Shown here: piece after piece, positions 8,278 to 17,967 of the stretch
Numbering within the stretch: position 1 is the first letter of the stretch
Layout: each line of letters starts with the position of its first letter
Assembly (NCBI RefSeq): GCF_025642975.1
Contig: NZ_JANZKJ010000008.1
Span: 124,001 to 188,000 of the forward strand
Reading direction: 5' to 3'
Length of the DNA stretch: 64,000 nucleotides
Source of the DNA: Pseudomonas sp. RIT-PI-S
GTDB lineage: Bacteria > Pseudomonadota > Gammaproteobacteria > Pseudomonadales > Pseudomonadaceae
Position numbers and translations under genes: made by a program
The notes under the pieces: generated by a model
The model's database searches: none
Told to the model about the DNA's origin: nothing
Seen by the model: only the letters and a program-made list of their open reading frames with translations

Positions 8278-9744
8278 ATGACCCAGAAGAACATTACCCA
8301 TGCCAACGGTGCGCCGGTGGTCGACAACCTCAACATCCAGACCGCGGGCCCGCGTGGGCCGGCCTTGCTGCAAGACATCTGGCTGCTGGAAAAACTCGCC
8401 CATTTCGACCGCGAAGTGATCCCGGAGCGGCGCATGCACGCCAAGGGTTCCGGCGCCTTCGGCCACTTCACCGTGACCCGGGACATCAGCCGCTTCAGCA
8501 AGGCATCGGTGTTCGCCGAGGTGGGCAAGCAAACGCCGGTGTTCCTGCGCTTCTCCACGGTGGCCGGCGAGCGCGGCGCCGCCGACGCCGAGCGCGACAT
8601 CCGCGGCTTCGCAGTGAAGTTCTACACCGACGAGGGCAATTGGGACATCGTCGGCAACAACACCCCGGTGTTTTTCTTCCGCGACCCGCTGCGTTTCCCG
8701 GACCTGAACCGCGCGGTCAAGCGCGACCCCCACACCGGCATGCGCAGTGCCAATATCAACTGGGACTTCTGGTCCCTGCTGCCCGAAGCGCTGCACCAGG
8801 TGACCATCGTGATGAGCGAGCGCGGCATCCCGCGCAGTTATCGCCACATGCATGGCTTTGGCAGCCACACCTTCAGCTTCATCAATGCCGCCAACGAGCG
8901 CTGCTGGGTCAAGTTCCACTTCCACAGCCAACAAGGCATCGAAAACCTCACCGACGCCGAGGCCCAGGCAGTGATCGGCCAGGACCGCGAGAGCCACCAT
9001 CGCGACCTCTACGAGAGCATCGAGGCGGGCAACTTCCCGCGCTGGACGCTGCACGTGCAGATCATGACCGACGCCCAGGCACGGCAGCACCGGCACAACC
9101 CGTTCGACCTGACCAAGGTGTGGCCGAAGGCCGAATTCCCGCTGCATGAGGTGGGCGTGCTGGAGCTCAACCGCAACCCGGCGAACTTCTTCGCCGAAGT
9201 CGAGCAGGCGGCGTTCTCGCCGGCCAACGTGGTGCCCGGCATTGGCTTCTCGCCAGACCGCATGCTGCAAGCGCGGCTGTTCTCGTATGGCGACACTCAG
9301 CGGTATCGCCTGGGGGTGAACTTCAATCAGATCCCGGTCAACGCACCGGTCATCCCCACCCACAGCTACCACCGTGACGGCGCGATGCGCGTGGATGGCA
9401 ACGGCGGCGCGGCGCCGACCTACTTCCCCAACAGCCTGGGCAACTGGCACGACCGCCCGGAGCTGGTGGAGCCGCCCTTGACCTTGGACGGTGCCGCCGC
9501 GCATTGGGACCACAACGTGGACGAGGACCACTACGAGCAGCCAGGTAACCTGTTCCGCCTGATGACCCCGGCGCAGCGCCAGACCCTGTTCGACAACACC
9601 GCGCGGCAGATCGGCCATGCCGATGTGGCCTTCCAGCGCCGGCATATCGAGAACTGCCTCAAAGCCGACCCGGCCTATGGCGCGGGCGTGGCCCTGGCGC
9701 TGGGCATGACCCTGGCGACGGTGGAACTGGAACCGGTCGCCTGA
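8278..9744 (+). CDS. katA: Monofunctional haem catalase, small-subunit (KatA-like)
   Basis: A 488-residue catalase that splits hydrogen peroxide into water and oxygen. The distal His54 is in [12 protein letters not shown], Asn127 is in [14 protein letters not shown], and the proximal haem ligand Tyr is in [14 protein letters not shown] near residue 337. Size and lack of a C-terminal flavodoxin-like domain place it with small-subunit catalases such as P. aeruginosa KatA. No signal peptide is visible, so it should be cytoplasmic. GGAAGGA precedes the ATG. It is transcribed away from the efflux operon and appears monocistronic. The katA name is by similarity; a katB-type assignment is possible. 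Confidence 0.93.
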   Translation: MTQKNITHANGAPVVDNLNIQTAGPRGPALLQDIWLLEKLAHFDREVIPERRMHAKGSGAFGHFTVTRDISRFSKASVFAEVGKQTPVFLRFSTVAGERGAADAERDIRGFAVKFYTDEGNWDIVGNNTPVFFFRDPLRFPDLNRAVKRDPHTGMRSANINWDFWSLLPEALHQVTIVMSERGIPRSYRHMHGFGSHTFSFINAANERCWVKFHFHSQQGIENLTDAEAQAVIGQDRESHHRDLYESIEAGNFPRWTLHVQIMTDAQARQHRHNPFDLTKVWPKAEFPLHEVGVLELNRNPANFFAEVEQAAFSPANVVPGIGFSPDRMLQARLFSYGDTQRYRLGVNFNQIPVNAPVIPTHSYHRDGAMRVDGNGGAAPTYFPNSLGNWHDRPELVEPPLTLDGAAAHWDHNVDEDHYEQPGNLFRLMTPAQRQTLFDNTARQIGHADVAFQRRHIENCLKADPAYGAGVALALGMTLATVELEPVA

Positions 9745-9820
9745 GCACCTGCCGTCGACGTTGCCGGCGGCGGGTAATCCGGGCATGGTAGGGCACCTTT
9801 TGCCCACCACAGGCCGCCAC

Positions 9821-10234
9821 ATGCTGGACCTCTCCAACAGCGTTCAACTGCCCGACAGCGAGATCGAACTGAGCGCCATCCGCGCCCAGGGCGCTGGCGG
9901 GCAGAACGTGAACAAGGTGTCCAGCGCGGTGCACTTACGTTTCGACATCCACGCCTCGTCGCTGCCGCCGTTCTACAAGGAGCGCTTGCTGGCCCTGCGC
10001 GATAGCCGTATCAGCGGCGAGGGGGTGATCGTGATCAAGGCCCAGCAGTATCGAACCCAGGAGCAGAACCGTGCCGATGCCCTGGAGCGGCTGCGCGAGC
10101 TGATCCTGGCCGCCACCCGCGTCGAGAAAGCCCGCCGCCCGACCAAGCCGACCCGCGCTTCCAAGACGCGCCGCCTGGATGCCAAGGGCAAGCGCGGCAC
10201 CCTCAAGGCCGGGCGCGGCAAGGTGGATTTTTAA
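9821..10234 (+). CDS. arfB: Alternative ribosome-rescue factor ArfB (YaeJ), peptidyl-tRNA hydrolase
   Basis: A 137-residue protein that releases nascent chains from ribosomes stalled on non-stop mRNA. The GGQ hydrolysis motif is at residues 26-28 in [14 protein letters not shown]. The C-terminal tail is strongly basic ([18 protein letters not shown]), as needed to enter the empty mRNA channel. I chose the ATG at 9821 because the family starts with a short segment such as MLDLSN; an in-frame ATG at 9761 would add 20 residues without conserved character. It follows the catalase gene by 76 bp on the same strand. Confidence 0.93.
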   Translation: MLDLSNSVQLPDSEIELSAIRAQGAGGQNVNKVSSAVHLRFDIHASSLPPFYKERLLALRDSRISGEGVIVIKAQQYRTQEQNRADALERLRELILAATRVEKARRPTKPTRASKTRRLDAKGKRGTLKAGRGKVDF

Positions 10235-10265
10235 AGGGCACCTGAGCGAAGTGGGCGCCAGCAGC

Positions 10266-11567
10266 CTACAGGCTGCGGCTCATTCCCCGGCTAACCCCAT
10301 ACAGCAGCAGCCCCACGCCGAGCATCAACCCCGCCCGCACCCAGGTGGCCGGGCTTTGCTGGGCGAGCAGCAGCAGGCAGGACAGCACCGCCAGCAGTGG
10401 GAACAGCCAGTGCACGTGAAAATGGTCGGCGCTGACCTTGTCTCGCTTGAGCACCAGCACCGCGACGTTGGTGCTCAGGAACACGAACAGCAACAGCAGC
10501 ACCACGGTCTCGGCCAGTACTTCCAGCGTGCTGGTAAAGATCAGGGCGATGGCCACCAGCGTGGTCGCGATAATCGCCAAACCGGGCGTGCGGCGGCGCG
10601 GCAGCACGCGGCCGAACAGCGCGGGCAGCAACCCCTCACGGGCCATGCCGTAGGTGAGCCGGCTGGCCATGATCATCGTCAGCAGCGCGCCGTTGGCCAC
10701 GGCGATCAGCGCGATAACCGCGAACCAACGCGGCGGGATGCCCAGCCCGGAAGCGGTGATCACTTCCATCAAGGGCGCGCTCGACGCTTTGAGCTGCGCC
10801 ACCGGCAGCACCAGCGCGGCGCCCGCGCCCACCAGCAGGTACATGGCGCCGGCAATCAGCAGCGCGCCGAACAGCGCGCGTGGATAGGCGCGGCGCACGT
10901 CCTGCACTTCCTCGGCGAGGTTGGCCGAGGTTTCGAAGCCCACGAAGGAGTAGAACGCCAGCAGCGATGCGCCGAGTATCGCCGCCGCCGGGGCCTGGGC
11001 GTCGATCTCCAGCAGGCGCTCGGGCACCGCATGGCCACCGGCGGTGAACCAGGCGGCGGCCAGCACCACCAGCAGCAAGCCGCTGAGCTCGACCAGGGTC
11101 ATCACCAGGTTGGCGCTGAGCGACTCCTTGATACCGCGGGCATTGAGCAACGCGATCACCAGCAGAAACCCCGCAGCGACCCAGCCGGGCGGCCATTGCA
11201 CGAAAGCGCCGAGGTAGTCTCCGGCAAACGCCTTGGCCAGCCCCGCGGCGCTGGTAACGCCCGCCGCCAGCATCGAAAAGCCCACCAGAAACGACAGCAG
11301 CGGCTTGCCGAACGCCCGCTCGGCGAACACCGCCGCGCCGCCGGCGCGAGGGTATTTGGTAACCAGCTCGGCGTAGGATGCGGCCGTCAGCAGGGCGAAG
11401 CACAGCGCGATCAGCAACGGAGCCCAGATCGCCCCTCCCACGCGACCGGCAATGGTGCCGGCCAGCGCATACACCCCAGCCCCCAACACATCGCCAAGAA
11501 TGAACAGCATCAGTAGCGGGGTAGTCACCACGCGGCGAAGGGTGTCAGAGGCTGTAGCGGTGGTCAT
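10266..11567 (-). CDS. APC superfamily amino-acid permease
   Basis: A 433-residue inner-membrane protein with about 12 hydrophobic segments. The first contains the APC signature LFILGDVLGAGVYALAG, and helix 2 leads into YAELVTKYPRAGG, typical of amino acid-polyamine-organocation carriers. A conserved segment near the middle reads LLAFYSFVGFETSANLAEEV. It most likely imports an amino acid or a cationic amino-acid derivative by proton symport. No catabolic gene is adjacent, so the substrate is open. The start ATG lacks a good Shine-Dalgarno sequence. It converges on arfB. Confidence 0.88.
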   Translation of the reverse strand: MTTATASDTLRRVVTTPLLMLFILGDVLGAGVYALAGTIAGRVGGAIWAPLLIALCFALLTAASYAELVTKYPRAGGAAVFAERAFGKPLLSFLVGFSMLAAGVTSAAGLAKAFAGDYLGAFVQWPPGWVAAGFLLVIALLNARGIKESLSANLVMTLVELSGLLLVVLAAAWFTAGGHAVPERLLEIDAQAPAAAILGASLLAFYSFVGFETSANLAEEVQDVRRAYPRALFGALLIAGAMYLLVGAGAALVLPVAQLKASSAPLMEVITASGLGIPPRWFAVIALIAVANGALLTMIMASRLTYGMAREGLLPALFGRVLPRRRTPGLAIIATTLVAIALIFTSTLEVLAETVVLLLLFVFLSTNVAVLVLKRDKVSADHFHVHWLFPLLAVLSCLLLLAQQSPATWVRAGLMLGVGLLLYGVSRGMSRSL

Positions 11568-11663
11568 TGGCAGGGCTCATGGCAGGCGACGTGTATGCTC
11601 AGAGCATCGTGCGAGGGCAATGGTTCTGCACGGCCGCCAGGGCGCCGCTGACGACGGCGACCC

Positions 11664-12095
11664 TCAGAACCGGAACGCCTGCCGCCCGATCAGCAGCCAT
11701 TTGCCGTGCTGCTTTTGCCACACCTGGAAGTTTTCGATCTCGGTGGGCACCTTCTTGCCGCTGTTCACCGCATCCGCCGAGAAGTGGTTGCGCACCAGCG
11801 CGGTATCGCCAGAGAGGGTGATCGTTTGGTTGAGCATTTCCAGGCGGTCGAAGCCGCTGCGGCCGGTCTCGATATCGGCGATGAACGCTTGCTTGTCCTG
11901 GATGTTGCCGCTGGAGTGGCCGTAGCTGAGGTTGTCGGCGGTCAGTGCCTGGAGTTGCGGAATGTCCTTGTGCCACATGGCTTGGGTCAGCTTGCCTACG
12001 GCCTCGGCCACTTCCTGCTCCGAGGTCGGCTGCGCCGCCGCCACCATGCCTGCATACAGGCACACCAGGCCCAACAGCAGTTTCGATACTTTCAT
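11664..12095 (-). CDS. Secreted nuclear-transport-factor-2-like (SnoaL/DUF4440-type) protein
   Basis: A 143-residue protein with an N-terminal signal peptide (MKVSKLLLGLVCLYAGMVAAA, cleavage near residue 21), so probably periplasmic. The mature part is a single NTF2-like cone domain: helical start with LTQAMWHKDIPQLQAL, then strands ending in FQVWQKQHGKWLLIGRQAF. Such proteins are often small-molecule binding or isomerase-like. No catalytic residues can be assigned. The start at 12095 is supported by AAGGAA upstream and by the signal peptide. Function unknown. Confidence 0.78.
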   Translation of the reverse strand: MKVSKLLLGLVCLYAGMVAAAQPTSEQEVAEAVGKLTQAMWHKDIPQLQALTADNLSYGHSSGNIQDKQAFIADIETGRSGFDRLEMLNQTITLSGDTALVRNHFSADAVNSGKKVPTEIENFQVWQKQHGKWLLIGRQAFRF

Positions 12096-12219
12096 AAATG
12101 CGCATTCCTTATCGTTGTAATCGCCACCGGTTGGCAGACGTCGTACAACTTTAGCGCAGCGTTGCAGCTCTGCCAGTGCGGGCTGGGTTCGCCCTAGGGC
12201 CGCAGCGCCGGCCCCATCC

Positions 12220-14769
12220 CTACAACGCCTCGGGCAGCGCTTGCTCGAACAAAGCGCGCAAGCGCTCCGCTGGCATCGGCCGCCCCAGCAGGTAGCCCTG
12301 GCCCTGGTCGCAGGCAATCCCGCACAGTTGCTCCAGCTGTGCCTGGGTTTCGATGCCCTCGGCGACCACGGTCAGGCCCAGGGCCTTACCCAGGTCAACG
12401 ATGGCCCGGATGATCGCCCGGCTAGGCCCCGCACCGCCCAGATCGGAGATGAAACTGCGGTCGATCTTCAGCGCGTCGAAGGGATAAGCCCGCAAATAAC
12501 TCAGGGATGAATAGCCCGTGCCGAAGTCGTCCATGGCCAGGCGCACCCCGATGCCTTTGAGTTTTTGCATGGTATGCAGCGCCTTGTTGGCGTCGTCGAG
12601 CAGCACGCTTTCAGTGATTTCCAGCTCCAGCCGGTGCGCAGGCAGGCCCGAGGCGTCCAGGGCCGCTTGCACCCGCGCGACCAGGTCACCGCGCTGGAAC
12701 TCGACCGAAGAAAGGTTTACCGAGACCATCAGCGGCTTGGCCCAGCCGAGCGCTTCTTCGCAGGCGTGGCGCAGCACCCAGTCACTCAGCGCGACGATCA
12801 GCCCGGATTCCTCCGCCACGGCGATGAATTGCCCGGGCGGTAATAGCCCGCGCTCAGGGTGGCGCCAGCGCACCAGCGCTTCGGCGGCAGCCAGCCGGTT
12901 GCCGGGCAGGTCCACGCGCGGCTGGTATTCCAAGAACAGCTCATTGCCGCGCAGGGCCTGGCGCAGGTCGGTTTCGACCCGCCGCCGCTCCAGAACCCGC
13001 TGGTTCATTTCCGCGACGTAGAAGCGCCAATTGTTGCGCCCCGCGGCCTTGGCCTCATACAGGGCGATATCGGCATAGCGCAGCAGGTCGCTGGCCTGGG
13101 CACCGTCCGCGGGGGACAGCACCACGCCGATGCTCACGCTCACAGACACTTCATGGCCCTCCACCAGCAGTGGCTGAGCCACCGCCTCGCATAGCCGGGC
13201 GCAGAATCTTTCCACGTCGAAGGTTGCGGGCAGGTCACAGCCAACGATCACGAATTCATCGCCGCCCAGCCGGGCCACCAGGTCGCAGTCGCGCACGGCA
13301 CTTCGCAGCCGGTTGGCGACCTCGCACAGCACCTGGTCGCCAGCGCCATGGCCAAGGGTGTCGTTGATCGGTTTGAAGCGGTCTAGGTCCAGGCTCAGCA
13401 GCAACAGCGGGTTGTCTGCGCTGAGGCCGTGGCTCAGCCGGTTGTGCAGGTAGCCGTGGAGGAAGCTGCGGTTGGCCAGGCCGGTGAGGGCATCGTGCTG
13501 GGACAGGTGCTTGATATGAGCCCGTGCCTCGGTTTCGGCGGTCACGTCTGACACGGTGCCGCGGTAGCCACTGATGCGATCGCCGCTGCGAATGACCCGC
13601 GCAGACAAGCTGCACCAGCGTTGCCGCCCGCCGCTGTCCAGGTGCTGGCTCTCCAGCTTGCGGCTGCCTGCCGCACCCGGTTCCAGGGCCATGCGGCGAA
13701 ACGCGGCGCGGTCGAATTCAAGCAGGTCGCACAGCGGGCGGTTGAGCCAGGTTTGGGCCGGGAAGCCGGTGATGGTGGCGAAGCGCTCGGACAGGTACAC
13801 CAGGCGGCCATTGGCGTCGGTTTCCCAGATCCAGTCCGACGAGGCTTCGGCCACGGTACGGAAGCGCTCCTCGCTGACGGCCAAGCGGCTCTTGCCCTCG
13901 TCGATCAGCCCCGCGGCCGTCAGGGCGGAGCGGTAGATCCAGCTCATCAGCAAGGCGAACGTTAGCGCGGTCAGCCCCAGCAGGGGCAGCATCGAGCGCA
14001 GGAAGTTGTCGCCTGGGTTCTCCGCGGTCCAGCGCAACCGCAACGCGCCGCCCGTACCGCTTTGCATGATCAGGTTGGGCATGCCCTGGGCGACGGTGGA
14101 CAGGTCCACGTGCAATTGATGCAGGCCATAGTCCTGCTCCCAATGGTCAAGCTTGGCCGGATCGAGGATGTCCACGAACAGCATGCAGGCGAGGCTGTCG
14201 ACGCCGGTTCGTGGTGCGTGGGTAGTGGGCTTGATCACCGCCGCATACACGATGGCCGGTTGCCCATTGACGGTGTAGAACCCGTAGCTGGTGCCTTCGT
14301 TAGCGGCTTGGCGGTGGGCATCGGCCAGCAGTGGGCCAAGGTCGGTACCGATGAACGCCTGGGCTTGGTCCTGGCTCAGGTGGCCGCCGATGATGGCATA
14401 GCGCGTGGCCTGGTCGGGGCCGACCACGAACACGCCTTCCAAGGAATAATTGGTGTACAGCGACGGGCCGATGTTGTCGCTCTCATAGGCCCAGGCCATG
14501 TCGATCCGCGGCGCGCCCACCCGGTCATAGGCGTCGTTCCAGAAGGCGTAGTCCTTTATCGCACGGCTTAGCAGGTCGAGGTTGGCGTTGAGCGCCCTGC
14601 GCGCATCGGATTCACTGTGCTCTGCCTGGTGCCGGTTCTCCTGGTGAGCGATCAGTACCAGCGTGATCATCGCCATCGAAAACAGCGCGCCCAGCGACAG
14701 GCACACCACTACCATGGCGCGGCGAGCGATCTGTACGTGGCTAGTGGCTTGATCCTTGAACAACAGCAT
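12220..14769 (-). CDS. CHASE4-PAS-GGDEF-EAL protein, cyclic-di-GMP synthase/phosphodiesterase
   Basis: An 849-residue inner-membrane signalling protein. A first membrane helix (~residues 18-42) leads to a periplasmic CHASE4-type region with AIKDYAFWNDAYDRV, then a second membrane helix (~260-282), a PAS domain (ASSDWIWETDANGRLV), GGDEF and EAL. The cyclase signature GGDEF is intact near residue 501. The phosphodiesterase signature reads EALVRW near residue 629, with NLSSVEF and DDFGTGYSSL further on. Both halves look catalytically competent, so the net direction cannot be predicted. It stands alone, without an obvious partner gene. Confidence 0.92.
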   Translation of the reverse strand: MLLFKDQATSHVQIARRAMVVVCLSLGALFSMAMITLVLIAHQENRHQAEHSESDARRALNANLDLLSRAIKDYAFWNDAYDRVGAPRIDMAWAYESDNIGPSLYTNYSLEGVFVVGPDQATRYAIIGGHLSQDQAQAFIGTDLGPLLADAHRQAANEGTSYGFYTVNGQPAIVYAAVIKPTTHAPRTGVDSLACMLFVDILDPAKLDHWEQDYGLHQLHVDLSTVAQGMPNLIMQSGTGGALRLRWTAENPGDNFLRSMLPLLGLTALTFALLMSWIYRSALTAAGLIDEGKSRLAVSEERFRTVAEASSDWIWETDANGRLVYLSERFATITGFPAQTWLNRPLCDLLEFDRAAFRRMALEPGAAGSRKLESQHLDSGGRQRWCSLSARVIRSGDRISGYRGTVSDVTAETEARAHIKHLSQHDALTGLANRSFLHGYLHNRLSHGLSADNPLLLLSLDLDRFKPINDTLGHGAGDQVLCEVANRLRSAVRDCDLVARLGGDEFVIVGCDLPATFDVERFCARLCEAVAQPLLVEGHEVSVSVSIGVVLSPADGAQASDLLRYADIALYEAKAAGRNNWRFYVAEMNQRVLERRRVETDLRQALRGNELFLEYQPRVDLPGNRLAAAEALVRWRHPERGLLPPGQFIAVAEESGLIVALSDWVLRHACEEALGWAKPLMVSVNLSSVEFQRGDLVARVQAALDASGLPAHRLELEITESVLLDDANKALHTMQKLKGIGVRLAMDDFGTGYSSLSYLRAYPFDALKIDRSFISDLGGAGPSRAIIRAIVDLGKALGLTVVAEGIETQAQLEQLCGIACDQGQGYLLGRPMPAERLRALFEQALPEAL

Positions 14770-15050
14770 CGAGAACGGGCTCTTGAAGGGGCGGGCACCC
14801 CTGATGCTGGCGTATCGGCCGGATTGCCGTGGTGTTTAGCACCCTAAGGGTTTAGCCGCCGGCCGGTCGTGCAAAGCAGGTTCTGCCCGCGTTCCCCTGA
14901 TACCTGGGGTCATCCCTTCGATGCAGTGCGAACGGTCGATCGACGCGCCGGCTCAAGCCTCAACCCAAGCCTGAGCATTGCCCCTGAAGTGCTCAGCGGC
15001 GGCGGCGCGCGCTCGGCATAGGGCGCGGCCGCAAGGCCGGTGAACAGCGT

Positions 15051-15710
15051 TCAGTCGGTGCCGTAGCGCGGCGAGCGTGGCCCATAGAGCAGCCCGGCGC
15101 GTTGCCCGGCGGACAACAACCGGCCGCTGGTCATGCCGGCGATGGGATAGCCGGCGTCGTCGGACGCGCTGGCGATGATCTGATTGACCGCCGCGACGAT
15201 CAACATCCCTACCAAGCCACCGCCACTGTTGTTCTGGTTTTCCGCGCTGGAAGCGCTGGCGGTACCGGTCCATAGGGTAGTGCCGGTCTTGAGGTCGACC
15301 AGGCGGGCGTGGGCGGTCACGATGGTCGCGCTGCTGAGCACCATGTACTTGGTGCCGTAGTCGCTCACGGTGATGTACAGCCCGGCATCGGCGCCATAGA
15401 TTTCCCGCAACTTGGCAGGTGGCAACTGGTGGATATCGCCCGCGGCAGTCACGCCGTTCTGGCGGAAGGTCTCGTCCATCAGCGCGACCGGCACCACGTA
15501 GTAGCCGGCCTCGGCCAGGGGCACGGTGACCTGGGACAACATGCTGTAGGTGGCTTTGACGTCCGGCGATTCGTTCAGCGGCGGCAGCACCACGATCGAG
15601 CGCGGGCGGGCTTGCTTGTAGGCTTGATAATCGACGGTTTTCACCGGCGCACAGCCGCTGGCGATGCCGGCCAGCACGAGCAGCGCCAGCCCTTTGATCC
15701 ATGGGTTCAT
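15051..15710 (-). CDS. DUF799 (GNA1162-type) lipoprotein
   Basis: A 219-residue lipoprotein. The N-terminus LALLVLAGIASGCAP has a lipobox with the modified Cys at residue 20. The body matches the DUF799/GNA1162 family, whose meningococcal member is an outer-membrane vaccine antigen, with ARPRSIVVLPPLNESPDV and a glycine/asparagine stretch before GMLIVAAVNQII. It is last in a three-gene operon with DUF4810 and CsgG-like lipoproteins, starting inside the previous gene by 4 nt. The three probably form an outer-membrane assembly of unknown role. ATG at 15710 is chosen because the lipobox follows directly. Confidence 0.88.
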   Translation of the reverse strand: MNPWIKGLALLVLAGIASGCAPVKTVDYQAYKQARPRSIVVLPPLNESPDVKATYSMLSQVTVPLAEAGYYVVPVALMDETFRQNGVTAAGDIHQLPPAKLREIYGADAGLYITVSDYGTKYMVLSSATIVTAHARLVDLKTGTTLWTGTASASSAENQNNSGGGLVGMLIVAAVNQIIASASDDAGYPIAGMTSGRLLSAGQRAGLLYGPRSPRYGTD

Positions 15711-16180
15711 AGCGAGGTCCCTCCTTGGGTAGCGACGGTCGTGGCGTTGGCGGTGCTGGCGGCCGCCGATGCTCCGGTGGCCGGCACTCCGGTGGCCGGC
15801 ATCCCGGTGGCCGGCACCCCGGTGGCCGAGGCGGTCTTGACGCCGGCATTCTTCAGCAGGAAGTCCATGTATGGGGCGGACTCGGGAAACAGCGCTTTCT
15901 CCGCCTGGAATTCCTGCGTCATCCGTGCCGGTTGGCCGAGATCGGCGCAAAGCAGGCCGATCTGCGCGTGGTAGCCCGGTGGCACCGCGCCGTTCTTGGC
16001 CTTGATCCGCTCGAGGCCCTCATCCAGCGCCTGCAATTGGGCTTCCTTGGATTCACCCTTGAAGTAGCCGCGCACCTGGGCCTGGTAGCCTTCCCACTGG
16101 TACAGCGTCCGCGGCCCGGCGCAGCCGGCCAGCCAGCCGCACACCAAAACGGCGGCGGCGCATTTGAATGCGATGTTCAT
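15707..16180 (-). CDS. DUF4810 lipoprotein
   Basis: A 157-residue lipoprotein with lipobox WLAGC (Cys20) followed by GPRTLYQWEGYQAQV, the hallmark start of DUF4810. A helical, TPR-like middle part contains DEGLERIKAKNGAVPPGYHAQIG. The C-terminus (residues ~115-157) is a low-complexity Ala/Thr/Gly/Pro tail encoded by four tandem 15-nt units. It lies between the CsgG-like and DUF799 genes; the small overlap with DUF799 indicates co-translation. Its role is probably structural, holding the other two lipoproteins together, but that is inference from the conserved gene order. Confidence 0.85.
   Translation of the reverse strand: MNIAFKCAAAVLVCGWLAGCAGPRTLYQWEGYQAQVRGYFKGESKEAQLQALDEGLERIKAKNGAVPPGYHAQIGLLCADLGQPARMTQEFQAEKALFPESAPYMDFLLKNAGVKTASATGVPATGMPATGVPATGASAAASTANATTVATQGGTSL
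15772..15831. repeat. 15-nt tandem repeat, four units, inside the DUF4810 gene
   Basis: Units CTCCGGTGGCCGGCA at 15772-15786 and 15787-15801 are identical. The unit at 15802-15816 differs at two positions, and a fourth at 15817-15831 is degenerate. On the coding strand each unit encodes five residues of the type ATGVP or ATGMP. The copy number could vary between strains, changing the length of the lipoprotein tail without a frameshift. Confidence 0.85.
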
Positions 16181-16195
16181 GCGTCATTCCTTTGA

Positions 16196-16882
16196 TCAGT
16201 GTTGGGGTTTCCAGGCACCGCTGTCCACGGCGCTCACCAGCTTGTTCACTGCCTCGCGCAGGGCCAGGTCCAGCACCTTGCCGTTCAAGGTCGAGTCATA
16301 GCTGGCGGTCCCGCCGAAGCCGATGATCTCGCGGTTGGACAGAGCGTATTCACCGGCGCCCTGGGTCGAATACACCACTTCGGAAGTCGCGCTGTCGACG
16401 ATGTTCAGTGCCACCTTGGCGTAGGCCACCTGGGTCTTGGCGCGGCCAAGGATGCCGAACAGCTCCTGGTCGCCCACCTCTTTGCGGCCGAACTCGGTAA
16501 CGTCGCCGGTCACTACGTAGTCGGCGCCCTTGATCCGCTGGGCCTGGCCTTTGAAGGCGGCTTCTTGCTGGGTTTCGCCGAGGTTGTCGCGGTCCAGCAC
16601 GTTGAAGCGGCCGGTCTGCTGCAGGTGGGTGACGAGGATGGTCTTGGCCTGGCTGCCAAGGCGGTCCACGCCGTCGGAGAAAATCCCGCGCATGTAGCTG
16701 GAGCGGTTGTCGAACTTGCCCACCGAGATGGGCGAGCGTGGGCCACTGTAGGGCCGGGCGACACTATCGACCTGTGCCACGGGCAGTGCGCGGGAGGTTT
16801 CGGTGGCGGCGCAGCCGGCGAGGGCGGCCAGGCCGAGGGCTGCCAGCACAGGCAGGGCAACCCGGGTAGAAATCGCTTTCAC
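16196..16882 (-). CDS. CsgG/HfaB family outer-membrane lipoprotein
   Basis: A 228-residue lipoprotein of the CsgG family, whose founding member forms the curli export pore. The lipobox is LAALAGC (Cys near residue 24). Family motifs include ISVGKFDNRSSYMRGIFSDG, FNVLDRDNLGETQQEA, IKGADYVVTGDVTEFG and a C-terminal ALREAVNKLVSAV. I start it at GTG 16882 because AAGGAA lies just upstream and the signal peptide follows; a longer frame from ATG 16972 would bury the signal. It is first in the operon with DUF4810 and DUF799. No curli subunit genes are present, so it is probably not a curli secretion pore. Confidence 0.88.
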   Translation of the reverse strand: MKAISTRVALPVLAALGLAALAGCAATETSRALPVAQVDSVARPYSGPRSPISVGKFDNRSSYMRGIFSDGVDRLGSQAKTILVTHLQQTGRFNVLDRDNLGETQQEAAFKGQAQRIKGADYVVTGDVTEFGRKEVGDQELFGILGRAKTQVAYAKVALNIVDSATSEVVYSTQGAGEYALSNREIIGFGGTASYDSTLNGKVLDLALREAVNKLVSAVDSGAWKPQH

Positions 16883-17039
16883 GAACAGTTCCTTGTAAGG
16901 GTAATGACGTCCATTGCTTGCCCGGTAGGGCGTGCGAGGTGGCGCATTATATTGACGCCGGTTAATTGCCACTAGTGGCTTTTTAAAATTAATTCACCGG
17001 CCGTCGGAACGAATCGCCAGGGGTGGGGTCTCGGCGTCT

Positions 17040-17870
17040 TCAGGCCAGATTGGCCCTTGCAAGTGCGCGAATGCGTTGGGCGTCGGCTTCGCTGGTGGGG
17101 TTGTATACGACCATGCTCAGGTCGGGGCGGCCATCCACGGCAAAGCTGGAATACTCCAGCTCGATCAGCCCCAGGGCTGGGTGCTGGAGCCGCTTGGTGC
17201 CCTCGCCGTGCACCCGCACGTCGTTGTCCTGCCATAGGGCAGTGAACTCGGGGCTGAGTGCACAGAGCTCATCGGCCAGCCTGGCCACCTCGGAAGTGGC
17301 GCCAGCACGCACGGCTTCGGCACGGAACACGCCCACCACGAAGCGCGCGACCGCCTGCCAGTCCCCTTGCTTGGCGTGCACCTGCGGGGCGGCGAACATC
17401 AGCCGCAGGATGTTGCGCTCGCGCACCGGCAGCTTGCCATAGTCGGTGAACACCACTGCCGCGGCCGGGTTCCAGGCCAGCACGTCCCAGGTGGCGGTCT
17501 TGATGAAAGCCGGGCTGGCATCCAGGCGGTCAAGCAACCGTTGCAGGCGCGGCGTCACCCCTTCCGGCGCTTTGTACACCGCTTGCGGTGGGTGACCGAA
17601 GGCGAGCATGAACAAATGCTCGCGCTCTGGCTCGGTCATCAACAGCGCCTGCGCGATACGGTCCAGCACGCTGGCCGAGGGCGCGCCGCCCCGGCCTTGC
17701 TCCAGCCAGGTGTACCAGGTGGGGCTGATATTGGCGCGCTGGGCGACTTCCTCGCGGCGCAGCCCGGGGGTGCGCCGCCGGCCTAGGGGCAGCCCAAGCG
17801 CAGATGGGTCCAGGCGGGAACGGCAGTCTTTGAGGTAGTGCCCAAGCAAATGAGGAGGTGGGGTTGGCAT
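17040..17870 (-). CDS. HTH transcriptional regulator with MmyB-type ligand-binding domain
   Basis: A 276-residue regulator. The N-terminal XRE-type helix-turn-helix (residues ~10-80) contains RTPGLRREEVAQRANIS and WYTWLEQGRG. The C-terminal two-thirds (~100-276) is the MmyB-like PAS-related domain with KTATWDVLAWNPAAAV and ERNILRLMF, thought to bind a small lipid-like ligand. It is divergent from an SDR-type gene at 17968 with a 97-bp shared gap. In this family the neighbouring oxidoreductase is usually the regulated target, so it likely represses that gene. The ligand is unknown. Confidence 0.9.
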   Translation of the reverse strand: MPTPPPHLLGHYLKDCRSRLDPSALGLPLGRRRTPGLRREEVAQRANISPTWYTWLEQGRGGAPSASVLDRIAQALLMTEPEREHLFMLAFGHPPQAVYKAPEGVTPRLQRLLDRLDASPAFIKTATWDVLAWNPAAAVVFTDYGKLPVRERNILRLMFAAPQVHAKQGDWQAVARFVVGVFRAEAVRAGATSEVARLADELCALSPEFTALWQDNDVRVHGEGTKRLQHPALGLIELEYSSFAVDGRPDLSMVVYNPTSEADAQRIRALARANLA

Positions 17871-17967
17871 GGCAATCCTGTTAGTGGCTATACCCTGATA
17901 ATGTCCCGGCTTTTACGGTAGCCAGCCTAGGCCCATCCTCGCATTTTCAGCAAACGGAGACACGGGC

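Noticed and set aside
16196..16882. Curli secretion gene csgG
   Set aside because: No curli subunit or other csg genes are present, and the operon partners (DUF4810, DUF799) define a different conserved system.
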